Below are positions 33,933-41,863 of a DNA stretch of 64,000 bases, piece by piece. Position 1 is the first letter of the stretch. Each line of letters begins with the position of its first letter. A program made the translations under genes and the position numbers. A model generated the notes under the pieces. That model was not told the origin of the DNA, made no database searches, and worked only from the letters and a program-made list of their open reading frames with translations. Origin of the DNA: Acidobacteriota bacterium (GTDB lineage: Bacteria > Acidobacteriota > Blastocatellia > Pyrinomonadales > Pyrinomonadaceae); NCBI GenBank assembly GCA_023389035.1, contig JAEWFC010000012.1, positions 1-64,000 of the forward strand, read 5' to 3'.

Positions 33933-35120
33933 TTATTTTGCGAGCCTAATGCCCGTGAACTGCCACCGCAGATGCGGGTGAAAAAAGTTGCGATATGTCG
34001 GCCGGCTGTGGCCCTCCGGCGTTACGACCGACGACCCGCGAAGCACCATCTGATTGATCATAAACTTGCCATTGTATTCGCCTACGGCTCCATCCGGTTT
34101 CGCGAATCCCGGATAGGGCAGATATGCCGAGTTTGTCCATTCCCACCGAAGTCCCCACGAGAATTTGTCCTGTGCGGTCTCCCACTCGAACTCGGTCGGA
34201 AGCCGCATCCCTTTCCACTCGGCGAAGGCGGCAGCCTCGTAGAACGAGACGTGGCAGACCGGAGCGTCCGTCGGCAGCTTTCGCAGGCCGCCGAGCGTGA
34301 AATAATGCCACTCGCCGTCGCGGTCGTGCCAGTAGAGCGGGGAAGTCACGCCTTCGCGATTGACCCAGTCCCAGCCTTCGGAATGCCAGAGGCGGTGATC
34401 GCTGTATCCGCCGGCTGTGATGAATTCGAGAAATTCGCTGTTTGTCACCAGGCGTTCGGCGATCGAGAAGTCGTTTAAATAGACCTTGTGGCGGGCCTTT
34501 TCGTTGTCGAAATAGAAACCATCGCCGTTGAAGCCGATCTCATAGATGCCTTGGTCGACGCTGACGAACTGGCCGCCCGCTGACGCAGATGACAATTCTT
34601 CGGGGGCGTAGTCCTGACGATATGCGGGGAACAGCGGATTTACGCTGAGAGTGTATTTTAGATCGGTGATGAAAAGTTCCTGATGCTGCTGCTCGTGATT
34701 GAGGCCCAGGATAACTAATGGTTGAAGGTCATCGGAGACGTCGTCAGATTGGAGCAGTTCGAGCATTGCGGCGTCGACGTGTTTTCGGTATGCAAACACG
34801 TGAGCGACGGTCGGGCGGCTGAGGTCGCCGCGTCGGTCGCGCGCGGTGCGGTCGCCGAGCGTGTTGTAATAGCTGTTGAAGAGAAAGCCGAAGTTTTCGT
34901 CAAAGGCCTTGTAGCCCGGCACGAAGCTTTTGAGGATCATCTCCTCAAAGAACCACGTCGTGTGTGCGATGTTCCACTTCGGCGGCGAAACGTCCACGCT
35001 CGGCTGCGGAATGTAATCTTCGATCTCGAGCGGTTCGCAGAGCGTCTCGGTAAACGCTCGAACGCGGGAAAAACGATCCGCGATGTCGAGACCGGACTCG
35101 GCTTGCTGAACTGGGTGCAT
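33933..35120 (-). CDS. egtB: Ergothioneine sulfoxide synthase EgtB
   Basis: A 395-residue non-haem iron enzyme joining hercynine to a thiol with O2 to give a sulfoxide. The frame is open upstream to 35318, but homology starts at the ATG at 35120. An N-terminal DinB-like domain supplies three iron-binding His: His53 (NIAHTTWFFEE), His142 and His146 (NHEQQHQELF). A C-terminal FGE-sulfatase domain follows (GFYFDNEKARHKVYL, RLPTEFEWETA, RGSSVVTP). No egtA, egtC or egtE is nearby, so this may be a version using cysteine directly with an unlinked lyase (inference). Confidence 0.95.
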   Translation of the reverse strand: MHPVQQAESGLDIADRFSRVRAFTETLCEPLEIEDYIPQPSVDVSPPKWNIAHTTWFFEEMILKSFVPGYKAFDENFGFLFNSYYNTLGDRTARDRRGDLSRPTVAHVFAYRKHVDAAMLELLQSDDVSDDLQPLVILGLNHEQQHQELFITDLKYTLSVNPLFPAYRQDYAPEELSSASAGGQFVSVDQGIYEIGFNGDGFYFDNEKARHKVYLNDFSIAERLVTNSEFLEFITAGGYSDHRLWHSEGWDWVNREGVTSPLYWHDRDGEWHYFTLGGLRKLPTDAPVCHVSFYEAAAFAEWKGMRLPTEFEWETAQDKFSWGLRWEWTNSAYLPYPGFAKPDGAVGEYNGKFMINQMVLRGSSVVTPEGHSRPTYRNFFHPHLRWQFTGIRLAK

Positions 35121-35184
35121 CGTTATATTAAAGCAAAATCGTGCCGCAAACCCAAGAAGTTTTCGTGAGGTAAACTTTGAACGT

Positions 35185-36042
35185 TCAAGGCTTATCGATC
35201 TTAAGCAGGGCTTCGGCGGCGATCTCGGCGAGATAGGGATCGGGGCTTGATCGATGCTGTTCCAACAGTTTCTGTGAGGACCGACTGCCGATCGCTCCGA
35301 GAGCAAAAGCAGCCTCACGACGCGTGTCGTCGGCGTCAGAACGGTTCGTCAGGACGCGGGAAAGCGTGGCGACCGCAGTGCTAAAGGCCGGATGTTCGGC
35401 GGTGATGTCACGGCCTTCGGCAGATTTGAAACGCGTGGGTAAGAAATTCTTGGGCGTTACGACGTAGCTGTCACCGGTGATCAGGATCTGGGCGATCATA
35501 CCGATCGAGCGTGCTGCGGATCGGCGAATGAACTCGTTGTCTTCGTTCGGCCGTGCGTTCAGAATGATCGTGAGTGGAGCGACCGCAGCCGGGTCGCCTA
35601 TCATTCCAAGAGCTGCGACGGCGGCCGCGCGGACCTCGAGATCTCGGTCGCGGCCGGCGGTGTTGATCAGCTGAGATATCGAATTTTGTGCTCGTGATCG
35701 GCCAAGGGCGTAGGCGGCCTCTTTGCGGACGAACGCGTCGCGGTCAGAGAGCAGCGGAAGCAGAGCTGATGCCGCCTCGTCGGGCGGCAGAAAAACTGCG
35801 GAGCCGGCAGCGGTCGCACGGACGATCGGATCGGCGTCGCGAAGAGCCGGAACCGCGACTCGCGAAGCTTCCGCAGTGGCGAAATTTCGAAGTGAAAAAA
35901 GGGCGTCGCGTTTTTGTTCCGAATTGCCGCCGGCGATCGCCGACGCGTAGGCTGTGAGATCCTGTCCATGGACATTTGAGCCCAAGCCGGACAGGATCAC
36001 AATTGCCGCGAGAAAAAATGCCGATCGGAGTTGAAGCCTCAC
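35185..36042 (-). CDS. Exported HEAT-repeat protein
   Basis: A 285-residue protein that folds as stacked helical HEAT repeats after an N-terminal signal peptide. I choose the GTG at 36042, giving MRLQLRSAFFLAAIVILSG..., because it overlaps the stop of the upstream small ORF as GTGA and puts the hydrophobic core right at the N-terminus. An alternative ATG at 36081 would add 13 polar residues. Four or more repeats are visible, e.g. PALRDADPIVRATAAGSAVF, LLSDRDAFVRKEAAYALG, DRDLEVRAAAVAALGMIGDPAAV and TRREAAFALGAIG. Such proteins are usually binding scaffolds; this one is expected in the periplasm or attached to the membrane. Confidence 0.85.
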   Translation of the reverse strand: MRLQLRSAFFLAAIVILSGLGSNVHGQDLTAYASAIAGGNSEQKRDALFSLRNFATAEASRVAVPALRDADPIVRATAAGSAVFLPPDEAASALLPLLSDRDAFVRKEAAYALGRSRAQNSISQLINTAGRDRDLEVRAAAVAALGMIGDPAAVAPLTIILNARPNEDNEFIRRSAARSIGMIAQILITGDSYVVTPKNFLPTRFKSAEGRDITAEHPAFSTAVATLSRVLTNRSDADDTRREAAFALGAIGSRSSQKLLEQHRSSPDPYLAEIAAEALLKIDKP

Positions 36043-36260
36043 GCGAATAGGCGAATGCGAGTAGCCTGCCTGCTTTCCCATTCACCGACCTGACGGGCAC
36101 GCTGGTTCTCGTAAGCTCCTGAAAGAGCCTGAATTATATCTTCGGGTGATGGGGGTGATGTTCGTAGACTTCGCGGGTCGCGTGTGGAGGAACGGTCGGA
36201 AACGGAAAAGGGAAGTTTATCTATATCTCGGGGCGAAATTGTCTGCTTAGGTTTGACCAT
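36039..36260 (-). CDS. Predicted 73-residue ORF translationally coupled to the HEAT protein
   Basis: A 73-codon frame beginning at an ATG at 36260 preceded on the minus strand by GGAGG seven to eight bases upstream. It ends in GTGA, the GTG being the proposed start of the HEAT-repeat gene. The product is basic and polar (PKQTISPRDIDKLPFSV, PPSPEDIIQALSGAYENQRARQVGEW) with no membrane segment or known family. The frame stays open upstream to 36500, but the ribosome binding site favours the internal ATG. The ribosome binding site and the 4-base overlap are the only evidence that it is real. Confidence 0.5.
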   Translation of the reverse strand: MVKPKQTISPRDIDKLPFSVSDRSSTRDPRSLRTSPPSPEDIIQALSGAYENQRARQVGEWESRQATRIRLFA

Positions 36261-36659
36261 CGTGGTGCCTCCAGTTTTCGGGGCAGACGGTCGAACCACA
36301 GCTCGATGGCTTAAGTCGGAACCGTCCGCACTAGAATTTTTCTCATCATTAAAACTTTCGTGTGATAAAACTCCTACCTTTACGGTCCCATCAGGATACC
36401 ATATGTTCGCCAGACGACAAAGCGTTTTTTCCTGCTGTCGAGGACGAAACCGGCTACATGAAAACTTGCATCGCTGCCGAATTTTAGCTATAAATTTCAC
36501 AAATGGCCCGCCAGAGAAAATTTCTCGCCCTTATTTAGCCACCACCCGTTCGCGGTGCGTGGCGTCAATCTCATAAATTCTCAATCCAGGTATATACCGC
36601 TTAGGTAGATAGAATTATCTCTATCCGCTAAACTAGCTAGTTTTACGCATTTTAACGTT
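36261..36659. other. Divergent intergenic region upstream of leuS
   Basis: About 400 bases between the coupled small ORF and leuS, clearly more A/T-rich than the genes around it. I see no convincing gene; a plus-strand frame at 36184-36576 lacks any start signal or family. It holds GATAGA-ATTATC-TCTATC and the perfect 14-base palindrome described next, and must contain the promoters of both flanking units, which I could not place with confidence. Confidence 0.45.
36630..36643. promoter_or_regulatory. Perfect palindrome just upstream of leuS, possible operator
   Basis: AAACTAGCTAGTTT at 36630-36643 is a perfect 14-base palindrome ending 16 bases before the leuS start codon, where it could cover the leader or ribosome binding region. 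A second imperfect inverted repeat, GATAGA/TCTATC, lies about 10 bases further upstream (36607-36624). No leucine codon run or T-box is visible. Confidence 0.35.
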
Positions 36660-39329
36660 ATGGACGAAAAGTATTTCGCACGAAAGATCGAGGCTAAATG
36701 GCAGAAGAAATGGGCCGAATCCAAGGCATTTGCTGCGGCGGAAGACACGGAAAGGCCGAAGTTTTATCAGCTTGAAATGCTGCCGTATCCTTCGGGAAAT
36801 CTTCACATGGGCCACGTGCGGAATTACGCGGTCGGCGATGCGGTCGCGTGGTTCAAGCGTTTGAAAGGGTTCAATGTCCTGCATCCGATCGGATGGGATT
36901 CGTTCGGCCAGCCGGCTGAGGACGCTGCCGTAAAACGCAAGGTAAACCCGCGGGACTGGACGGAAGAGAACATCAAGGTGATGCGCGGCCAGCTGCAAAG
37001 GCTGGGCATCAGCTACGACTGGTCACGCGAGATCGCCGCCCACCGGCCGGATTATTACCGATGGGATCAGTGGTTTTTCTTAAAGATGTACGAGATGGGC
37101 CTGGCGTACAAGAAAAAGACGCAGGTCAACTGGTGCGAGATCGATCAGGCGACGCTCTCGAACGAGCAGGCGAGCGGCGGCCTGTGCTGGCGCTGCGGGA
37201 ATCCGGTCACGAAGAAAGATCTTGAGCAGTGGTTCCTGAAAACGACCGCGTACGCGGATCAACTGCTCGATGATATGGAAAAGATCGAGTCAGGCTGGCC
37301 GGCACACGTTATCAAACGCCAGCGTGATTGGATCGGCCGTTCGGAGGGCGCGTATGTAGATTTCAAGGTCCGGCGGCCTGGAATGACCGGAAAGCTGTCG
37401 GCGCCTGCAGAGAATGAGAATGTCGTGCGCATCTTCACGACACGAATCGATACTATCTACGGCGCGAATGCTATCGTCTTGGCGGCAGAACATCCGATGA
37501 TCGCGGAGTTCATTGATGGAATGTCGGATGAAGTTGTGGCGAAGATCGATGCGATCAAGGCCGAGAAACTGCGCCCGACGGATCACGAAGCCGAACCTGA
37601 GAAGGACGGCATCGACACAGGCCTGGTCGCGGTGAACCCGTTCAGCAACGAAGATATTCCAGTGTGGGTCGGGAACTACGTGATGATGGAATACGGCACC
37701 GGCGCGGTGATGAGCGTTCCGGCACACGATGAGCGGGATTTTGAGTTCGCTAAACGCTTCGGGCTGCCGGTCAGGCAGGTCATCTCGGAACCGCACCTGG
37801 TACACGAGCACCACACGATGCAGGCACTTGCGCTGGAAGAGCCGTATGTCTCGGGCGGCGTGCTTGTTCATTCGGATTTTTGGAACGGCAAGCCTTCGGA
37901 TGAGGCCAAAGCCGAAATGACGAAGTACGCCAAGCTTCACGGTTTTGGCGAGCCCGCTACAACGTATCGCCTGCGTGACTGGGGAATTTCGCGACAGCGT
38001 TTCTGGGGAGCTCCGATCCCGATCGTTTACTGCGACGAATGTGGCGCCGTCGCTGAAAAATACGAAAATCTGCCGGTCGAACTGCCCGAGAATGCACCGA
38101 TCACAGGCACCGGCGAATCGCCGCTTGCAAAGGTTGAAGAGTTCATCCGAACGACCTGCCCGAAATGCGGCGGTCCCGCAAGGCGTGAGACGGACACTAT
38201 GGACACGTTCCTCGATTCGTCGTGGTATTTCTTCCGTTATCTCGATCCGCAAAATACGTCCGAGCCTTTCAGTAAAGAGGCTGCGGCGTATTGGACGCCG
38301 GTCGATCAGTACATCGGCGGCGACGACCACGCCGTGATGCACCTGATATATGCGCGATTTTGGTCGAAGGTGATGCGTGACCTGGGCTTGGTCGATTTCG
38401 ACGAACCGGTTCATCGCTTGCTGACTCAGGGAATGGTCGTCGGTGAGACCTTCTTTGATGACGCGAGCGGCAAGCGTATTTATTATCCGCCGAGCGAAGT
38501 CACGGTCGAACGCGACGCTAAGGGCAAGATCACGGCGGCACGGTCAAAGGACGGCACGGAACTGAAATACGCCATCGAGCGTATGTCCAAATCTAAGGGC
38601 AACGGCGTCGATCCGGATGAGATGGTCGAGATCTACGGTGCCGATGCGACGCGGCTTTTTGTGCTGTTCGCAGCCCCGGTCGATAACGAATTGGTCTGGC
38701 ACGAAGCCGGCATCGAAGGCGCCGTCCGGTTCCTGCAGCGTGTTTGGCGTTTCGTTCACCGTTGGGAAAATGTGTCTGTCAATGGCGATCAAGCCGCGAG
38801 TGAACCGACCGAGAGGACCAAGAAGCTTCAGCAAAAGACGCATCAGACGATAAAGCGTGTCGAAGAGGCTCTTGAGACGCTGCAGTTCAATACGCCGGTC
38901 GCGGCACTGATGGAATTGACGAATGCGTTATATGAATCGGGGATCGATCCGGAAACGGCCGAGCCTGGTGAAAAGGCCGCGGTCCTGGACAGCATTCGTT
39001 CGCTGACATTGATGCTGACCCCATTTGCTCCGCACACGGCGGAGGAACTTTATTCCGTGCTCGCGAAAGATGACTCGGGAATGACAACTGCCGCGGCCCG
39101 TTTTCCCGAGTATCGGGCCGATCTCGCGACCGCTGATGAGATCGAGATCGCGGTGCAAGTCAATGGAAAATTGCGTTCCCGTGTGTTCGCGTCGCCAGAG
39201 GCTGGATCGAGCGAGCTTGAAGGGCTGGCACTTGCAGACGCAAAGGTTCAGGAACACACTGCCGGCAAACAGGTCGTGAAGGTGATCGTCGTGCCGCAGC
39301 GACTGGTAAATATCGTAGTTCGCGGCTGA
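36660..39329 (+). CDS. leuS: Leucyl-tRNA synthetase
   Basis: An 889-residue class I aminoacyl-tRNA synthetase charging tRNA-Leu. The HIGH motif is HMGH at residues 49-52 (LPYPSGNLHMGHVRNYAVGD). The KMSKS loop is present as RMSKSKGNG near residue 640, with Arg in place of the first Lys. The editing domain is intact (TRIDTIYGANAIVLA, YGTGAVMSVPAHDERDFEFA), and two CxxC pairs (YCDEC, TCPKC) mark a zinc-binding module. The C-terminal domain ends HTAGKQVVKVIVVPQRLVNIV. Single gene with a palindrome near its start. Confidence 0.97.
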   Translation: MDEKYFARKIEAKWQKKWAESKAFAAAEDTERPKFYQLEMLPYPSGNLHMGHVRNYAVGDAVAWFKRLKGFNVLHPIGWDSFGQPAEDAAVKRKVNPRDWTEENIKVMRGQLQRLGISYDWSREIAAHRPDYYRWDQWFFLKMYEMGLAYKKKTQVNWCEIDQATLSNEQASGGLCWRCGNPVTKKDLEQWFLKTTAYADQLLDDMEKIESGWPAHVIKRQRDWIGRSEGAYVDFKVRRPGMTGKLSAPAENENVVRIFTTRIDTIYGANAIVLAAEHPMIAEFIDGMSDEVVAKIDAIKAEKLRPTDHEAEPEKDGIDTGLVAVNPFSNEDIPVWVGNYVMMEYGTGAVMSVPAHDERDFEFAKRFGLPVRQVISEPHLVHEHHTMQALALEEPYVSGGVLVHSDFWNGKPSDEAKAEMTKYAKLHGFGEPATTYRLRDWGISRQRFWGAPIPIVYCDECGAVAEKYENLPVELPENAPITGTGESPLAKVEEFIRTTCPKCGGPARRETDTMDTFLDSSWYFFRYLDPQNTSEPFSKEAAAYWTPVDQYIGGDDHAVMHLIYARFWSKVMRDLGLVDFDEPVHRLLTQGMVVGETFFDDASGKRIYYPPSEVTVERDAKGKITAARSKDGTELKYAIERMSKSKGNGVDPDEMVEIYGADATRLFVLFAAPVDNELVWHEAGIEGAVRFLQRVWRFVHRWENVSVNGDQAASEPTERTKKLQQKTHQTIKRVEEALETLQFNTPVAALMELTNALYESGIDPETAEPGEKAAVLDSIRSLTLMLTPFAPHTAEELYSVLAKDDSGMTTAAARFPEYRADLATADEIEIAVQVNGKLRSRVFASPEAGSSELEGLALADAKVQEHTAGKQVVKVIVVPQRLVNIVVRG

Positions 39330-39369
39330 AACTTAAGTGCCTGAAAGTGCGATGTTTAACAGCAGAACC

Positions 39370-39398
39370 TTGATTGTGTTTTGCAAAAAAACTAGAAT
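39370..39398 (+). promoter_or_regulatory. Candidate sigma-70 promoter for the Ser/Thr kinase gene
   Basis: TTGATT at 39370-39375 and TAGAAT at 39393-39398, 17 bases apart, in the gap after leuS and about 95 bases upstream of the start codon. Matches to consensus are 4 and 5 of 6. Confidence 0.4.
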
Positions 39399-39492
39399 GA
39401 GAAAGCTCGAGACCGCAAAAGTTCACCGAATCTTTGTTCTATATTTTGGTTAGATCTCCCCTCATCTGACCAGGCATGCGGCCGAATAACCG

Positions 39493-41760
39493 ATGAAGGA
39501 GTGCCAGCTCTGTAAAAACTGCTACACGGACGATGTAGCCACATGTCCGAAAGACGGGATGCCGACGATGCACACCATCGCCGGCGAACCTGTTCTGGAG
39601 GGCAAGTACCATCTCGAAAGCCGCCTGGGACAGGGCGGAATGGGTGTCGTGTACAAGGCTCGACACGCATATCTGAAAACACAGCTCGCGATCAAGATAA
39701 TCTTACCTGACCTGGTCGGTAATGATCCGCAGCTGGTCACAAGATTTCGACAGGAAGCACTTGCCGCCGCAGCCATTCGCCATATGAATGTTGTGGCGGT
39801 AACAGATTACGGCGTCATCCAGGGTTCCATCCCGTTCCTGGTGATGGAATACGTCGAAGGCGAGGCTCTTCACGACCTGCTGACACGCGAAAAACGGCTA
39901 GAGCCGGAAAAGGCGTTGGAACTGATGTCGGCGATATGTGCGGGCGTCGGGGCGGCACATCATCAGGGAATCGTTCATCGCGATCTTAAACCGCTGAACA
40001 TAATGATCTGCAGCGATAAGCCGACGATCGCTCAGGCGGTAAAGATCCTCGATTTCGGCCTCGCGAAGATCAAGTCGGGCGAGCTGCTCGGTTCATTTAT
40101 ACAGGCTCAGACGACCGGGCTGATGGGCTCGCCGTACTATATGGCGCCCGAACAGTGGGCTGACGACGAGCCTGATTCGCGTTCAGACATTTACAGCCTC
40201 GGCGTGATGCTTTACCAGATGCTCGCAGGCGATGTGCCGTTCAAGGGGTCGTCGATCCCGGCGATAATGAAGAAGCATATAAGCGATCCGGCGCCGCGTT
40301 TCATCGAGATGGGCGTGAATATCGCACCCGAGATCGAAGCCGCCGTTCTGCATACGCTGCAAAAGGATAAGGAACAGCGCACGGCATCGGTCGAGGAGAT
40401 GATCCGCGAGTTGCGGGAGGCCGTTTATCCACCCGGGATCGGCATTCACACGACATCCGGCGGAGCACTGCCGGTTTCATCGCTTAACATTCGCACTAAT
40501 CCGCCGCAGTCGCAGGTTTACGTAGATAATGTTCCGGTCGGCCAAAGCCGCGATGACGGCTGGATAACGCTGAACGGCATTCAGAGCGGGAATCACCGCT
40601 TGCGCGTGTCGAAGTCGGGCTATAACGATTGGTTCGCCGAGGTGATCTGCGACGGTCGTCCGCAGCAGGTCATCGCAGACCTTGCCGCTGGTTCGCAGGG
40701 ATCAGGTGCCGGGCCGACGGTCGCTTACACCGGAAATATCTCACAGCATACGCCGCAAAATCTGTCGTCGACGCTCGGCGGCGATATGCAGAAAACGCAG
40801 GTCCAGCAGATGCACTCGACCGGTGAGCAGCAGGTCAGCGTTGCGTCCCAACCTGCTAAAAAGTCATTTCTTTCGCCGTTAGTTCTCGGGATAATCGCTG
40901 CAGTATTGCTCGGCGGCCTGGGCGTAGCAGGCTTGGGCGGTGCGTTCATGATGGGTTGGATCCCGACCGGCGGCGGGACCGAGGTCGAGCCCGGCAATGG
41001 CATCGTCAGCGACAGCCCCAGCCCAGCACCGGTACAGGACGTTTCGCAGCCGACCAAAGCCGATCTTGCGATGATCGAGGGCGGTACGTTCACAATGGGC
41101 CGCAATGACGGCGGTGATCTCGAAAAGCCGGAGCATCAGGTCACGGTCAAGAGCTTCATGATGGACAAGACCGAGGTGACCAATGCCGAGTTCAGGGAGT
41201 TTATGACGGCTGAACGATATCAGCCGAAGACCGGCGAACGGTTTCTCGCACACTGGGTGAACGGTAAGCCGATCGGCGGTGAAGAAAAGATGCCTGTTCG
41301 TTTCGTGAATATTGAGGATGTCACTGCCTTTGCGGCATGGCGATCGAAACGAGACGGTGTTAAGTATCGCCTACCGACCGAACAAGAATGGGAGTACGCG
41401 GCTCGCAACGGAGCGAAGCAGAACCTGTATCCCTGGGGCAATGATTTTCGGGCAGAATGTGCGGTGGTCGATCGCGGCGGTTCTGATCCGGAGCCTGTAG
41501 GAATGACATCTTGCCCGAACGATGCTGGGGTGCAAGACCTGATCGGCAACCTGCTCGAATGGACAAGCAGCGATCCCTGGGTTTACCCCGGCAGCCCGCT
41601 CACGGTTGACGCTAAAGGCGAGAAGAAAAAGATGGTCCGCGGCGGCAGTGCCGAGTACAAGTCGACCGGAGAAAATGCAGCCACAGCGACGTTTCGAATC
41701 GAAGCCGTGATGGAGATACGAGCTGCCGTCTTAGGTTTTCGGCTTGTTCGCGATCCTTAA
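39493..41760 (+). CDS. Transmembrane Ser/Thr protein kinase with PEGA and extracytoplasmic FGE-like domain
   Basis: A 755-residue membrane kinase. Order: N-terminal Cys-rich knuckle (Cys4, 7, 10, 18); PknB-type kinase domain about 38-315 with GQGGMGVVY, Lys68, HRDLKPLN (Asp164) and DFG (Asp187); PEGA domain about 326-390 (NIRTNPPQSQVYVDNVPVG); membrane helix about 460-490; then a sulfatase-modifying-factor/FGE-like domain from about 515 (MIEGGTFTMG, YRLPTEQEWEYAARN, NLLEWTSS, GFRLVRDP). The conserved C-terminal Cys pair of true formylglycine-generating enzymes is absent, so this domain is probably a ligand sensor rather than an oxidase. It is transcribed alone, between a promoter and a strong terminator, near an FHA-domain exporter. 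Confidence 0.93.
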   Translation: MKECQLCKNCYTDDVATCPKDGMPTMHTIAGEPVLEGKYHLESRLGQGGMGVVYKARHAYLKTQLAIKIILPDLVGNDPQLVTRFRQEALAAAAIRHMNVVAVTDYGVIQGSIPFLVMEYVEGEALHDLLTREKRLEPEKALELMSAICAGVGAAHHQGIVHRDLKPLNIMICSDKPTIAQAVKILDFGLAKIKSGELLGSFIQAQTTGLMGSPYYMAPEQWADDEPDSRSDIYSLGVMLYQMLAGDVPFKGSSIPAIMKKHISDPAPRFIEMGVNIAPEIEAAVLHTLQKDKEQRTASVEEMIRELREAVYPPGIGIHTTSGGALPVSSLNIRTNPPQSQVYVDNVPVGQSRDDGWITLNGIQSGNHRLRVSKSGYNDWFAEVICDGRPQQVIADLAAGSQGSGAGPTVAYTGNISQHTPQNLSSTLGGDMQKTQVQQMHSTGEQQVSVASQPAKKSFLSPLVLGIIAAVLLGGLGVAGLGGAFMMGWIPTGGGTEVEPGNGIVSDSPSPAPVQDVSQPTKADLAMIEGGTFTMGRNDGGDLEKPEHQVTVKSFMMDKTEVTNAEFREFMTAERYQPKTGERFLAHWVNGKPIGGEEKMPVRFVNIEDVTAFAAWRSKRDGVKYRLPTEQEWEYAARNGAKQNLYPWGNDFRAECAVVDRGGSDPEPVGMTSCPNDAGVQDLIGNLLEWTSSDPWVYPGSPLTVDAKGEKKKMVRGGSAEYKSTGENAATATFRIEAVMEIRAAVLGFRLVRDP

Positions 41761-41783
41761 GCCGAACGGTTAACGAGAAAAAG

Positions 41784-41818
41784 AAAAGCCCGTCGTGCCA
41801 GCGACGGGCTTTTCTTTT
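41784..41818. terminator. Bidirectional rho-independent terminator
   Basis: Perfect 12-base stem AAAAGCCCGTCG (41784-41795) / CGACGGGCTTTT (41802-41813) with a TGCCAG loop, then CTTTT. An A-rich run before the stem makes it equally suitable for the minus-strand transcript of the response regulator that ends at 41864. Confidence 0.9.
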
Positions 41819-41863
41819 GTGGGAGACAGAAGGCGACCTGTGGGAGCAGGAAGCTGTTCCGGA

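Noticed and set aside
36184..36576. 130-codon plus-strand frame in the leuS upstream region
   Set aside because: No start signal and no family; it overlaps the minus-strand small ORF, which has a ribosome binding site and gene overlap in its favour.
37290..38414. 374-codon minus-strand frame opposite leuS
   Set aside because: Antisense shadow of leuS with no family features.
39493..41760. Active formylglycine-generating enzyme or second EgtB
   Set aside because: It lacks the FGE Cys pair and the DinB domain and three-His iron site of EgtB; kinase and membrane domains precede it instead.
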